11,906 bases of DNA from an uncultured Collinsella sp. (GTDB lineage Bacteria; Actinomycetota; Coriobacteriia; Coriobacteriales; Coriobacteriaceae), in NCBI GenBank assembly GCA_902489855.1, contig CABUBS010000053.1:1-11906 (forward strand), given 5' to 3'. This document shows, one piece after another, positions 5,435 through 11,906 of this stretch (the stretch's first letter is position 1; every line of letters begins with the position of its first letter). The position numbers and the translations under genes are program-made. A model generated the notes under the pieces. That model was not told the origin of the DNA, did no database searches, and was given only the letters and a program-made list of their open reading frames with translations.

Positions 5435-8434
5435 ATGAGCGACATCATGAGGCCGATCCCGTTTTCGCAGCTGATGAACTGGATCATCGAGGAGCACAAG
5501 ACTCAGGACGCCATCTTTGGCGTGCGTAAGATGGTCACGACCAATCAGGAGGGCGCGCTTCCCATTTTTGACGAGCGCATCGAGACTCCGTTTGGCCCGG
5601 CCGCCGGCCCCAATACGCAGCTTGCCCAGAACATCGTGGCATCCTACGTGGCCGGTTCCCGCTTCTTTGAGCTCAAGACCGTCCAGGTTATGGACGGCGA
5701 GGAGCTCTCCAAGTGTGTGAACAAGCCCTGCATTGTGGCACAGGACGAGTGCTACAACTGTGAGTGGTCGACCGAGCTCGAGGTTCCGCAGGCCTTTGCC
5801 GAGTACGTGAAGGCATGGTTTGCCTGCCACCTGATCGCTCGCGAGTACGGCCTGGGCAGCCCGGACGGTTTTGTCTTTAACATGTCCGTGGGCTATGACC
5901 TCGAGGGCATCAAGAGCCCCAAGGTCGATGCCTACATCGAGGGCATGAAGGACGCCAGCGGCTCCGACGTCTGGAACGAGTGCCGCACGTGGGCGCTCGC
6001 CAACCTGGACAAGTTTGAGCATGTCGATGCCGCGTTTGTCGAGTCCATCCCGGCGCGCGTCTCCAACTCCATCACCGAGTCCACCCTGCACGGCTGCCCG
6101 CCGGCGGAGATCGAGCGCATCGCGACCTATCTGATCACCGAGAAGGGCCTTAACACCTACATCAAGTGCAACCCCACGCTGCTGGGCTATGAGTTTGCCC
6201 GCCAGCGCCTCAACGAGCTGGGCTTTGACTACATCGTCTTCGACGACACGCACTTCCGCGAGGATCTGCAGTGGGCCGACGCCGTGCCAATGTTCGAGCG
6301 CCTGATTGCCCTGTGCGCCGAGCGCGGCCTGGAGTTTGGCGTCAAGCTCACCAATACCTTCCCCGTCGACGTGACGAGGGACGAGCTGCCTTCCACCGAG
6401 ATGTACATGTCCGGCCGTTCGCTGTTCTCGCTGACCATCGAGGCCGCCCGCCGCATTACCGAGCAGCTCGATGGCAAGCTGCGCATCAGCTACTCCGGCG
6501 GTGCCACGGTCTACAACATCCGTGCCCTGTACGATGCCGGCATTTGGCCCGTCACCCTGGCGACCGACGTGCTCAAGCCCGGTGGCTACGAGCGCTTTAG
6601 CCAGATGGCCGGCGAGTTTACCGACCTGGATGGCAAGCCGTTCGCGGGCGTCTCTCTCGAGGCTGTGACTGCGATCCAGACCGACTCGCTCACCAATCCG
6701 CTCTACAAGAAGCCGCTGCGCCCGCTGCCCGACCGCAAGGTTGCCGGCAAGAGCCCGCTTTCCGACTGCTTTACCACGCCGTGCCGCACGAGCTGCCCCA
6801 TCCAGCAGGACATTCCCGCCTACCTGGCGGCTGTTGACGAGGGCCGCTACGAGGACGCACTCAACATCATCATCGAGCGCAACGCCCTGCCGTTCATTAC
6901 CGGCACCATCTGCCCGCATCCCTGCGGCCGTGCCTGCGAGCGTGCATTCTACGAGCCCGAGGGCGCCCAGATTCGCGCCAGCAAGCTCAAGGCCGCCCGC
7001 GAGGCCATGACCGCCGTGCTGCCCAAGTTGCGCGCCCAGGCCATCGCCAACGACAGCGACCGCAACGTTGCCGTTATCGGCGGCGGTCCGGCCGGTCTGG
7101 CGACAGCGTTCTTCCTGACGCGTGCCGGCGTGCCCGTCACCATCTTTGAGGCCCGCGATTCGCTCGGCGGCGTGGTCCGTCACGTGATTCCCGAGTTCCG
7201 CATTGCGAGCGACGATATCTCCCACGATGCCGAGCTCTGCCTGGCCTTTGGTGCCAAGGTGCAGCTCAATGCCCGCGTGGATTCCATTGACGAGCTCAAG
7301 GCCCAGGGCTTTACCGACGTGGTCGTGGCCACCGGTGCCTGGATGCCCGGCTCTGCGGGTCTGGGCGAGGGTGCCGAGCTCGACGTGCTGGAGTTCCTCG
7401 AGGCCACCAAGAAGGGCGAGAAACTCGAACTGGGTGAGGACGTCGTGGTCATTGGCGCCGGCAACACCGCCATGGATGCCGCCCGCGTGGCCAAGCGCCT
7501 GGCAGGCGTGAAGAACGTGCGCCTGGTGTATCGCCGCACCAAGAAGCAGATGCCCGCCGACGAGGAAGAGCTCGATCTTGCTCTTGCCGACGGCGTTGAG
7601 TTCTGCGAGCTGCTGGCGCCCAAGGCGCTCAACGGCGCCGTGCTGACCTGCGATGTTATGGAGCTTGGCGAGCCGGATGCAAGCGGTCGTCGCAGCCCCG
7701 TCGCCACGGGTGAGACCGTCGAGCTTTCCGCCACCACGGTGATCTGCGCCGTGGGCGAGGGCATCGACTCCAGCCTGTACGATGCCGCGGGCGTCGAACA
7801 CGACCGTCGCGGCCGCCTTGCCGCCACCTCCACCGGCGTCGAGGGCGTTTGGGCTGCGGGCGACTGCCGCCGCGGTCCTGCCACCGTGGTCGAGGCTATT
7901 GCCGACGCCGCCGAAGTCGCCCGCGCCATCGCCGACGTGGACTTTAACAAGTACGCCGACTGCAACGAGCAGGCTGGCCGCGAGGACACCTGCTACGAGC
8001 GCAAGGGATCGCTGTGCCGCGACAAGCGCAACTGCACCAAGACCCGCTGCCTGGGCTGCGGCTCGGTGTGCGAGGTCTGCTGCGACGTGTGCCCCAACCG
8101 CGCCAACGTTGCCATTAAGGTGCCGGGCCTGGCCAAGCATCAGGTCGTTCACGTCGATGGCATGTGCAACGAGTGCGGCAACTGCGCCGTGTTCTGCCCC
8201 TACCAGGAGGGTCGTCCCTACAAGGACAAGCTCACCCTGTTCTGGAGCGAGGAAGACATGGAGAACTCCGAGAACGAGGGCTTCCTGGCCGTGGATGAGG
8301 GCCACTTTAAGGTCCGCGTCGCCGGCACGGTCCGCACTGTCTCGGTCGATGCCGTCAACACCGGTCTTCCCGAGGCCGTCCGCCTGACCATCAGGGCTGT
8401 GCGCGACAACTATTCGTACCTTCTTAAGAAATAG
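5435..8434 (+). CDS. ygfK: YgfK: FAD/NAD(P)-binding Fe-S oxidoreductase (putative selenate reductase subunit)
   Basis: A 999-residue multidomain protein close in length to E. coli YgfK (about 1030). Residues about 1-430 form a dihydroorotate-dehydrogenase-like barrel (FGPAAGPNTQLAQN, FELKTVQVMDGEE, LHGCPPAEIERIATYL). Residues about 440-510 are a glutamate-synthase-type Fe-S linker with Cys445, 450, 454 and Cys493, 497, 501. Residues about 545-845 are a GltD-like flavoprotein with FAD motif GGGPAG (549-554) and nucleotide motif GAGNTA (674-679). The C-terminus has two [4Fe-4S]-type clusters: CLGCGSVCEVCCDVCP (from C872) and the standard CNECGNCAVFCP (C911, 914, 917, 921). It likely moves electrons between NAD(P)H and the Moco hydroxylase via Fe-S centres in the cytosol. 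The selenate reductase name is historical. ATG 5435 follows GAGAGGAG by 6 bases; an in-frame ATG at 5312 lies inside the hairpin region. The ferredoxin gene starts 11 bases downstream. Confidence 0.95.
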   Translation: MSDIMRPIPFSQLMNWIIEEHKTQDAIFGVRKMVTTNQEGALPIFDERIETPFGPAAGPNTQLAQNIVASYVAGSRFFELKTVQVMDGEELSKCVNKPCIVAQDECYNCEWSTELEVPQAFAEYVKAWFACHLIAREYGLGSPDGFVFNMSVGYDLEGIKSPKVDAYIEGMKDASGSDVWNECRTWALANLDKFEHVDAAFVESIPARVSNSITESTLHGCPPAEIERIATYLITEKGLNTYIKCNPTLLGYEFARQRLNELGFDYIVFDDTHFREDLQWADAVPMFERLIALCAERGLEFGVKLTNTFPVDVTRDELPSTEMYMSGRSLFSLTIEAARRITEQLDGKLRISYSGGATVYNIRALYDAGIWPVTLATDVLKPGGYERFSQMAGEFTDLDGKPFAGVSLEAVTAIQTDSLTNPLYKKPLRPLPDRKVAGKSPLSDCFTTPCRTSCPIQQDIPAYLAAVDEGRYEDALNIIIERNALPFITGTICPHPCGRACERAFYEPEGAQIRASKLKAAREAMTAVLPKLRAQAIANDSDRNVAVIGGGPAGLATAFFLTRAGVPVTIFEARDSLGGVVRHVIPEFRIASDDISHDAELCLAFGAKVQLNARVDSIDELKAQGFTDVVVATGAWMPGSAGLGEGAELDVLEFLEATKKGEKLELGEDVVVIGAGNTAMDAARVAKRLAGVKNVRLVYRRTKKQMPADEEELDLALADGVEFCELLAPKALNGAVLTCDVMELGEPDASGRRSPVATGETVELSATTVICAVGEGIDSSLYDAAGVEHDRRGRLAATSTGVEGVWAAGDCRRGPATVVEAIADAAEVARAIADVDFNKYADCNEQAGREDTCYERKGSLCRDKRNCTKTRCLGCGSVCEVCCDVCPNRANVAIKVPGLAKHQVVHVDGMCNECGNCAVFCPYQEGRPYKDKLTLFWSEEDMENSENEGFLAVDEGHFKVRVAGTVRTVSVDAVNTGLPEAVRLTIRAVRDNYSYLLKK

Positions 8435-8445
8435 GCGAGTCTCTT

Positions 8446-8925
8446 ATGGCCAAATCCATTCAACATAACGTGGCCTACGTTGCCTGCGGAAGCGGTTGCG
8501 CCTCCGCAGGCGGCGATGCCCGCTGCAGCGAAGGCTGCATTGGCTGTGGCGCCTGCGTCACGGCCTGCCCCCACGGCGCCATTGCGCTGGTCGATGGCAT
8601 TGCCCGCGTGGACCGCTCCAAGTGCACGGGCTGTGGCCTGTGCGGCATGGCGTGCCCGCAGCGCGTGATTGCCTTCGTCCCCGGCTACCAGAACATTCTG
8701 GTGCGCTGCAACAACACCGATAAGGGTGCCATTGCGCGCAAGGTCTGCGACACGAGCTGCATCGGTTGCGGTATGTGCGCCAAAAAGTGCCCTGCCGGCG
8801 CTATCCGCATCGAGGACAACTGCGCCCATATCGACGGCGTGGACTGCCTGTCGTGCGGCATGTGCGCCGTCGTCTGCCCGCATGGCGCCATCCACGACCG
8901 CACCGGCATCGCCGCCGGCGTGTAG
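8446..8925 (+). CDS. Polyferredoxin with four [4Fe-4S] motifs (RnfB-like)
   Basis: A 159-residue, cysteine-rich soluble electron carrier. Four standard CxxCxxCxxxCP motifs are seen: C31/34/37/41 (CIGCGACVTACP), C60/63/66/70 (CTGCGLCGMACP), C105/108/111/115 (CIGCGMCAKKCP) and C134/137/140/144 (CLSCGMCAVVCP). Extra cysteines at C14, C18 and C27 (ACGSGCASAGG region) could ligate a further cluster, as in the N-terminal part of RnfB. The middle segment VRCNNTDKGAIARKVCDTSC also resembles RnfB. No membrane helix is present, so it is a soluble relative, not RnfB itself. It starts 11 bases after ygfK and ends 12 bases before xdhD, so the three genes are almost certainly co-transcribed. The upstream ribosome site is weak (AGGCGAG near 8433-8439), hinting at translational coupling. 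Likely role: wire between XdhD and YgfK, in the position E. coli uses for the FAD subunit YgfM. E. coli YgfS is a comparable small 4Fe-4S protein. Confidence 0.93.
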   Translation: MAKSIQHNVAYVACGSGCASAGGDARCSEGCIGCGACVTACPHGAIALVDGIARVDRSKCTGCGLCGMACPQRVIAFVPGYQNILVRCNNTDKGAIARKVCDTSCIGCGMCAKKCPAGAIRIEDNCAHIDGVDCLSCGMCAVVCPHGAIHDRTGIAAGV

Positions 8926-8937
8926 AAGGGAATCACC

Positions 8938-11715
8938 ATGGCACAGGAATTCACTTTTACCGTTAACGGTGTCGAGCACACGACGACGGAGAATAAACCA
9001 CTGCTGCGCTATCTGCGCGACGACCTGCACATTCACTCCGCCAAGGACGGCTGCTCCGAGGGCGCCTGCGGCACCTGCACCATCCATGTGGACGGTGCGG
9101 CCGTCAAGGCGTGCGTGCTGACCACCGCTCTTGCCGCCGGCCGCAACATCGTGACCGTCGAGGGCCTGCCCGAGGACGTGCGCGAGGCCTTTGTGTACGC
9201 CTTTGGCGCCGTGGGCGCCGTGCAGTGCGGTTTTTGCATTCCCGGCATGGTCATGGCGGGTGCGGCGCTCATCGCCGAGGACCCCGAGCCCACTGAGGAG
9301 CAGATCAAGTACGCCATTCGCGGTAACGTTTGTCGCTGCACCGGCTACAAAAAGATTATCGAGGGCATCTCGCTGGCCGCTGCGGTGCTCCGCGGCGATA
9401 AGCAGATCGACGAGGACCTGGAGCGCGGCGATGACTACGGCGTGGGCAAGCGCGCCTTCCGTATCGACGTGCGCAAGAAGGTGCTCGGTGAGGGCAAGTA
9501 TCCCGACGACATCGACGAGCTTGATCAGCCGGGCCTGACCTATGCCAGCGCCGTGCGCTCCAAGTATCCGCGCGCCCGCGTGCTCTCCATCGACACCTCC
9601 AAGGCCGAGGCCCTGCCCGGCGTGGTGGGCATCCTGCGCGCCGAGGACGTGCCGGTCAACCAGGTCGGCCACCTTATCCAGGACTGGGACGTTATGATCG
9701 CCCAGGGCGATATCACCCGCTGCGTGGGCGATGCCATCGTGCTGGTGGTTGCCGAGGACGAGGCGACGCTCGAGAAGGCCAAGAAGCTCGTAAAGATTGA
9801 TTACGAGCCGCTGGAGCCCGTGCGTAACATTGTCGAAGCCAGGGCTGCCGACGCGCCGCGCCTGCACGACAGCTTCTTTGCCTTTGGCAACACTGTGGAG
9901 CTCAAGGACAACGTGTGCCAGAGCCGTCACGTGACGCGCGGCGACGCCGCCAAGGCGCTGGCCGAAAGCGTGTTTACCGTGACGCAGCGCTTTACCACGC
10001 CCTTTACCGAGCATGCCTTCTTGGAGCCCGAGTGCGCCGTCGCCTTCCCGTACAAGAACGGCGTCAAGGTGCAGTCGACCGACCAGGGTGCCTACGACAC
10101 ACGCAAAGAGTGCGCCCACATGTTTGGCTGGGATAGCGAACCCGAGCGCGTGGTCGTCGAGACCATGCTCGTGGGTGGCGGCTTTGGCGGTAAGGAGGAC
10201 GTGTCCATCCAGCACCTGGCTGCGCTCGCCGCATATAAGTTCCAGCGTCCTGTGAAGTGCAAGCTCACGCGTGCCGAGTCGCTCGCTTTCCATCCCAAGC
10301 GCCATGCCATGGACGGTACCTTTACGCTGGGCTGCGACGCCGAGGGCAACTTTACCGGTCTGGACTGCGAGATCAACTTTGACACCGGCGCCTACGCGTC
10401 GCTGTGCGGCCCGGTGCTCGAGCGCGCCTGCACGCATGCCGTCGGCCCCTACAAGTACCAGAACACCGACATTCGCGGTTTTGGCTACTACACCAACAAC
10501 CCGCCCGCCGGCGCGTACCGCGGCTTTGGCGTTTGCCAGTCCGAGTTTGCGCTCGAGAGCCTGATCGACCTGCTGGCAGAGAAGGTCGGCCTGGATCCGT
10601 GGGAGATTCGTTACCGTAATGCCATCGAGCCGGGTGAGGTTTTGCCCAACGGCCAGATCGCCGATTGCTCCACGGCGCTGAAGGAGACGCTGCTCGAGGT
10701 CAAGGATGCCTACTATGCGCATCCCGGACACGCCGGTATCGCCTGCGCCATGAAGAACGCCGGCGTGGGCGTGGGCCTGCCCGATGCCGGCCGCTGCAAG
10801 ATCCGCATCGAGAACGGCGTGGCCGTGGTCTATGCCGCCACGTCCGACATCGGCCAGGGCTGCAACACCGTCTTTTTGCAGGACGTTGCCGAGGCATGCG
10901 GCCTGCCGCTTCGCTGCATTGCCAACGGCGAGTGCTCCACCGAGAACGCTCCCGATTCCGGCACCACGTCTGGTTCGCGTCAGACGGTCGTGACCGGCGA
11001 GGCCGTGCGCGGTGCCGCTTTCCTGCTGCGCGATGCCATGCTTGACATCGAGGCCGGCAAGCCTGCGCCCGCCGCCCCCGTGAGTGCGCATGGCGACGGC
11101 GTCAAGATCGAGTATGACGACGGCCGCGCTTATCAGCTGCGCACGCAGGAGCTCGTCGCCGGCCAGGGTATGCATCCTCAGGATCCCGCGGCCGCCATCA
11201 AGGCGCTCGAGGGATGCGAGTTTGGCTACGTGTACCTGGAGCCGACCGACAAGCTGGGTGCGGATGTTCCCAACCCCAAGAGCCACATCTGCTACGGCTT
11301 TGCCACGCATGTGGTTATTTTGGACGATGACGGTCGCGTGAGCGAGGTCTATGCCGCGCACGATTCCGGCAAGGTGGTCAACCCCATCTCCATCCAGGGT
11401 CAGATCGAAGGCGGCGTGCTCATGGGTATGGGCTATGCGCTTACCGAGGACTGGCCGCTCAAGGACTGCGTGCCCCAGGCAAGGTACGGCACGCTCGGGT
11501 TGTTCCGTGCGCCCGAGATTCCGGATATCCACGCCATCTACGTGGAGAAGGACGAGCTGCTGCCCGTGGCATACGGCGGCAAGGGCATCGGCGAGATCGC
11601 AACGATTCCCACGGCGCCCGCCGTACAGAACGCCTACCGCGCGTTTGACGGCAAGCTGCGTCCCGATCTGCCCATGGTGGATACGCCCTACAGCCGCGTC
11701 CGCAACCGCGGGTAG
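8938..11715 (+). CDS. xdhD: XdhD: selenium-dependent molybdenum hydroxylase, fused [2Fe-2S] and Moco subunit
   Basis: A 925-residue fusion. Residues 1-160 carry the two [2Fe-2S] clusters of xanthine dehydrogenase-type enzymes: C39/44/47/59 and C97/C100 (QCGFC) with C132/C134 (VCRCTGY). Residues about 165-925 form the molybdopterin part, with an a/b hammerhead domain first. Visible features are Q383 in STDQG, the GGGFGGKE motif (413-420, E420 at the substrate Glu position), R455 in PKRH, and the base-catalyst Glu E886 in KGIGEIATIPTAP. The complete catalytic set argues for an active hydroxylase, probably on xanthine, hypoxanthine, urate or a related purine. Homologues with ssnA and ygfK carry labile selenium on the Moco; no in-frame selenocysteine codon is needed and none is seen. 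ATG 8938 follows AGAAGGGA (8924-8931). No separate FAD domain is fused or encoded nearby. E. coli XdhD is about 956 residues; clostridial selenium-dependent xanthine dehydrogenases are the main alternative name. Confidence 0.95.
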   Translation: MAQEFTFTVNGVEHTTTENKPLLRYLRDDLHIHSAKDGCSEGACGTCTIHVDGAAVKACVLTTALAAGRNIVTVEGLPEDVREAFVYAFGAVGAVQCGFCIPGMVMAGAALIAEDPEPTEEQIKYAIRGNVCRCTGYKKIIEGISLAAAVLRGDKQIDEDLERGDDYGVGKRAFRIDVRKKVLGEGKYPDDIDELDQPGLTYASAVRSKYPRARVLSIDTSKAEALPGVVGILRAEDVPVNQVGHLIQDWDVMIAQGDITRCVGDAIVLVVAEDEATLEKAKKLVKIDYEPLEPVRNIVEARAADAPRLHDSFFAFGNTVELKDNVCQSRHVTRGDAAKALAESVFTVTQRFTTPFTEHAFLEPECAVAFPYKNGVKVQSTDQGAYDTRKECAHMFGWDSEPERVVVETMLVGGGFGGKEDVSIQHLAALAAYKFQRPVKCKLTRAESLAFHPKRHAMDGTFTLGCDAEGNFTGLDCEINFDTGAYASLCGPVLERACTHAVGPYKYQNTDIRGFGYYTNNPPAGAYRGFGVCQSEFALESLIDLLAEKVGLDPWEIRYRNAIEPGEVLPNGQIADCSTALKETLLEVKDAYYAHPGHAGIACAMKNAGVGVGLPDAGRCKIRIENGVAVVYAATSDIGQGCNTVFLQDVAEACGLPLRCIANGECSTENAPDSGTTSGSRQTVVTGEAVRGAAFLLRDAMLDIEAGKPAPAAPVSAHGDGVKIEYDDGRAYQLRTQELVAGQGMHPQDPAAAIKALEGCEFGYVYLEPTDKLGADVPNPKSHICYGFATHVVILDDDGRVSEVYAAHDSGKVVNPISIQGQIEGGVLMGMGYALTEDWPLKDCVPQARYGTLGLFRAPEIPDIHAIYVEKDELLPVAYGGKGIGEIATIPTAPAVQNAYRAFDGKLRPDLPMVDTPYSRVRNRG

Positions 11716-11784
11716 GGTAGGGCGCGGACGGTTATTGCTGACGAGCTATTCGCGCTCAACATCAACTGCATATGCTGCGCCTTT

Positions 11785-11816
11785 GGCCCCGGCTCCATCG
11801 CGAGCCGGGGCCTTTT
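11785..11816 (+). terminator. Intrinsic terminator after xdhD
   Basis: GGCCCCGGCT (11785-11794) and AGCCGGGGCC (11803-11812) form a perfect 10-bp GC-rich stem with an 8-base loop, followed by TTTTGTT. It lies 70 bases after the xdhD stop and probably ends the ssnA/ygfK/ferredoxin/xdhD transcript. Confidence 0.93.
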
Positions 11817-11833
11817 GTTCAAGACTTTAGTCC

Positions 11834-11901
11834 GCTGGCCGCGCAGCGGCCAGCTTTAAACCACCCGCTACGCGGGTGGAGACAAACGGCTTTACAAAGC
11901 C
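11834..11901. repeat. Three tandem short-loop hairpins at the right edge
   Basis: GCTGGCCGC-GCA-GCGGCCAGC (11834-11854) is a 9-bp stem with a 3-base loop. CCACCCGC-TAC-GCGGGTGG (11861-11879) is an 8-bp stem, also with a 3-base loop. GGCTT-TACA-AAGCC (11888-11901, one extra T/A pair possible) is the third. No coding frame is evident. Subterminal hairpins of this kind occur at ends of IS200/IS605-family elements and in REP-type repeats; the window stops before this can be decided. Confidence 0.55.
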
Positions 11902-11906
11902 ACCCC

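Noticed and set aside
2302..11532. Three very long minus-strand open frames (2302-5121, 5267-8305, 8410-11532) opposite the purine genes
   Set aside because: Their products are low-complexity and rich in His, Gly, Ala, Asp and Leu with no recognisable domains. They arise because GC-rich third positions leave few antisense stops. The plus-strand genes explain the same DNA fully.
8938..11715. Selenocysteine coding in xdhD
   Set aside because: No in-frame TGA occurs within the frame. Selenium in this family is a labile Mo ligand, not selenocysteine.
11834..11906. CRISPR array at the right edge
   Set aside because: The three hairpins differ in sequence and there are no regular repeats with spacers.

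Overview
The window looks like chromosomal DNA of a GC-rich gut actinobacterium of the Coriobacteriia, most likely Collinsella or a close relative. I base this on codon use dominated by GC-ending codons, the gene content, and short dispersed AAAATGATCC-type repeats that I associate with that genus. No rRNA or other taxonomic marker is present, so the assignment is an inference.

Left part (1-1330): a minus-strand peptidase U32-family gene runs off the left edge. A gene-free stretch with a long hairpin repeat and a good sigma70-type promoter leads into ridA, which ends at a strong, apparently bidirectional terminator. Direct copies of a 26-bp repeat lie on both sides of ridA. The first ~39 bases look like a piece of the same U32 gene in the wrong orientation, suggesting a fold-back junction at the window edge.

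Middle (1331-3735): a minus-strand YheO/DauR-like regulator (PAS-like sensor plus helix-turn-helix) faces away from an NCS2-family nucleobase permease. The ~350-bp divergent intergenic region holds candidate promoters, an inverted repeat and a Fur-box-like sequence.

Right part (3931-11715): ssnA (amidohydrolase), ygfK (FAD/NAD(P) and Fe-S oxidoreductase), a ferredoxin with four [4Fe-4S] motifs, and xdhD ([2Fe-2S] plus molybdopterin hydroxylase). ssnA, ygfK and xdhD are the known markers of selenium-dependent molybdenum hydroxylases used in anaerobic purine or urate breakdown. The likely working model is that the permease imports a purine and XdhD hydroxylates or reduces it at a Moco centre. 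Electrons would pass through the [2Fe-2S] centres and the polyferredoxin to or from YgfK and NAD(P)H. SsnA would deaminate or hydrolyse an intermediate, and RidA would remove reactive enamine/imine by-products. The usual FAD subunit (YgfM/XdhB type) is absent, and its usual place just upstream of xdhD is taken by the polyferredoxin.

The spacers before ssnA and ygfK are rich in hairpins, while the last three genes are tightly packed. A strong terminator follows xdhD, and three tandem short-loop hairpins close the window; these may mark the end of an IS200/IS605-type element or a REP-like repeat. The system is a variant of a known pathway. The most unusual points are the replaced flavin subunit, the permease lacking two usual acidic binding residues, the repeat-bracketed ridA and the anomalous left edge.
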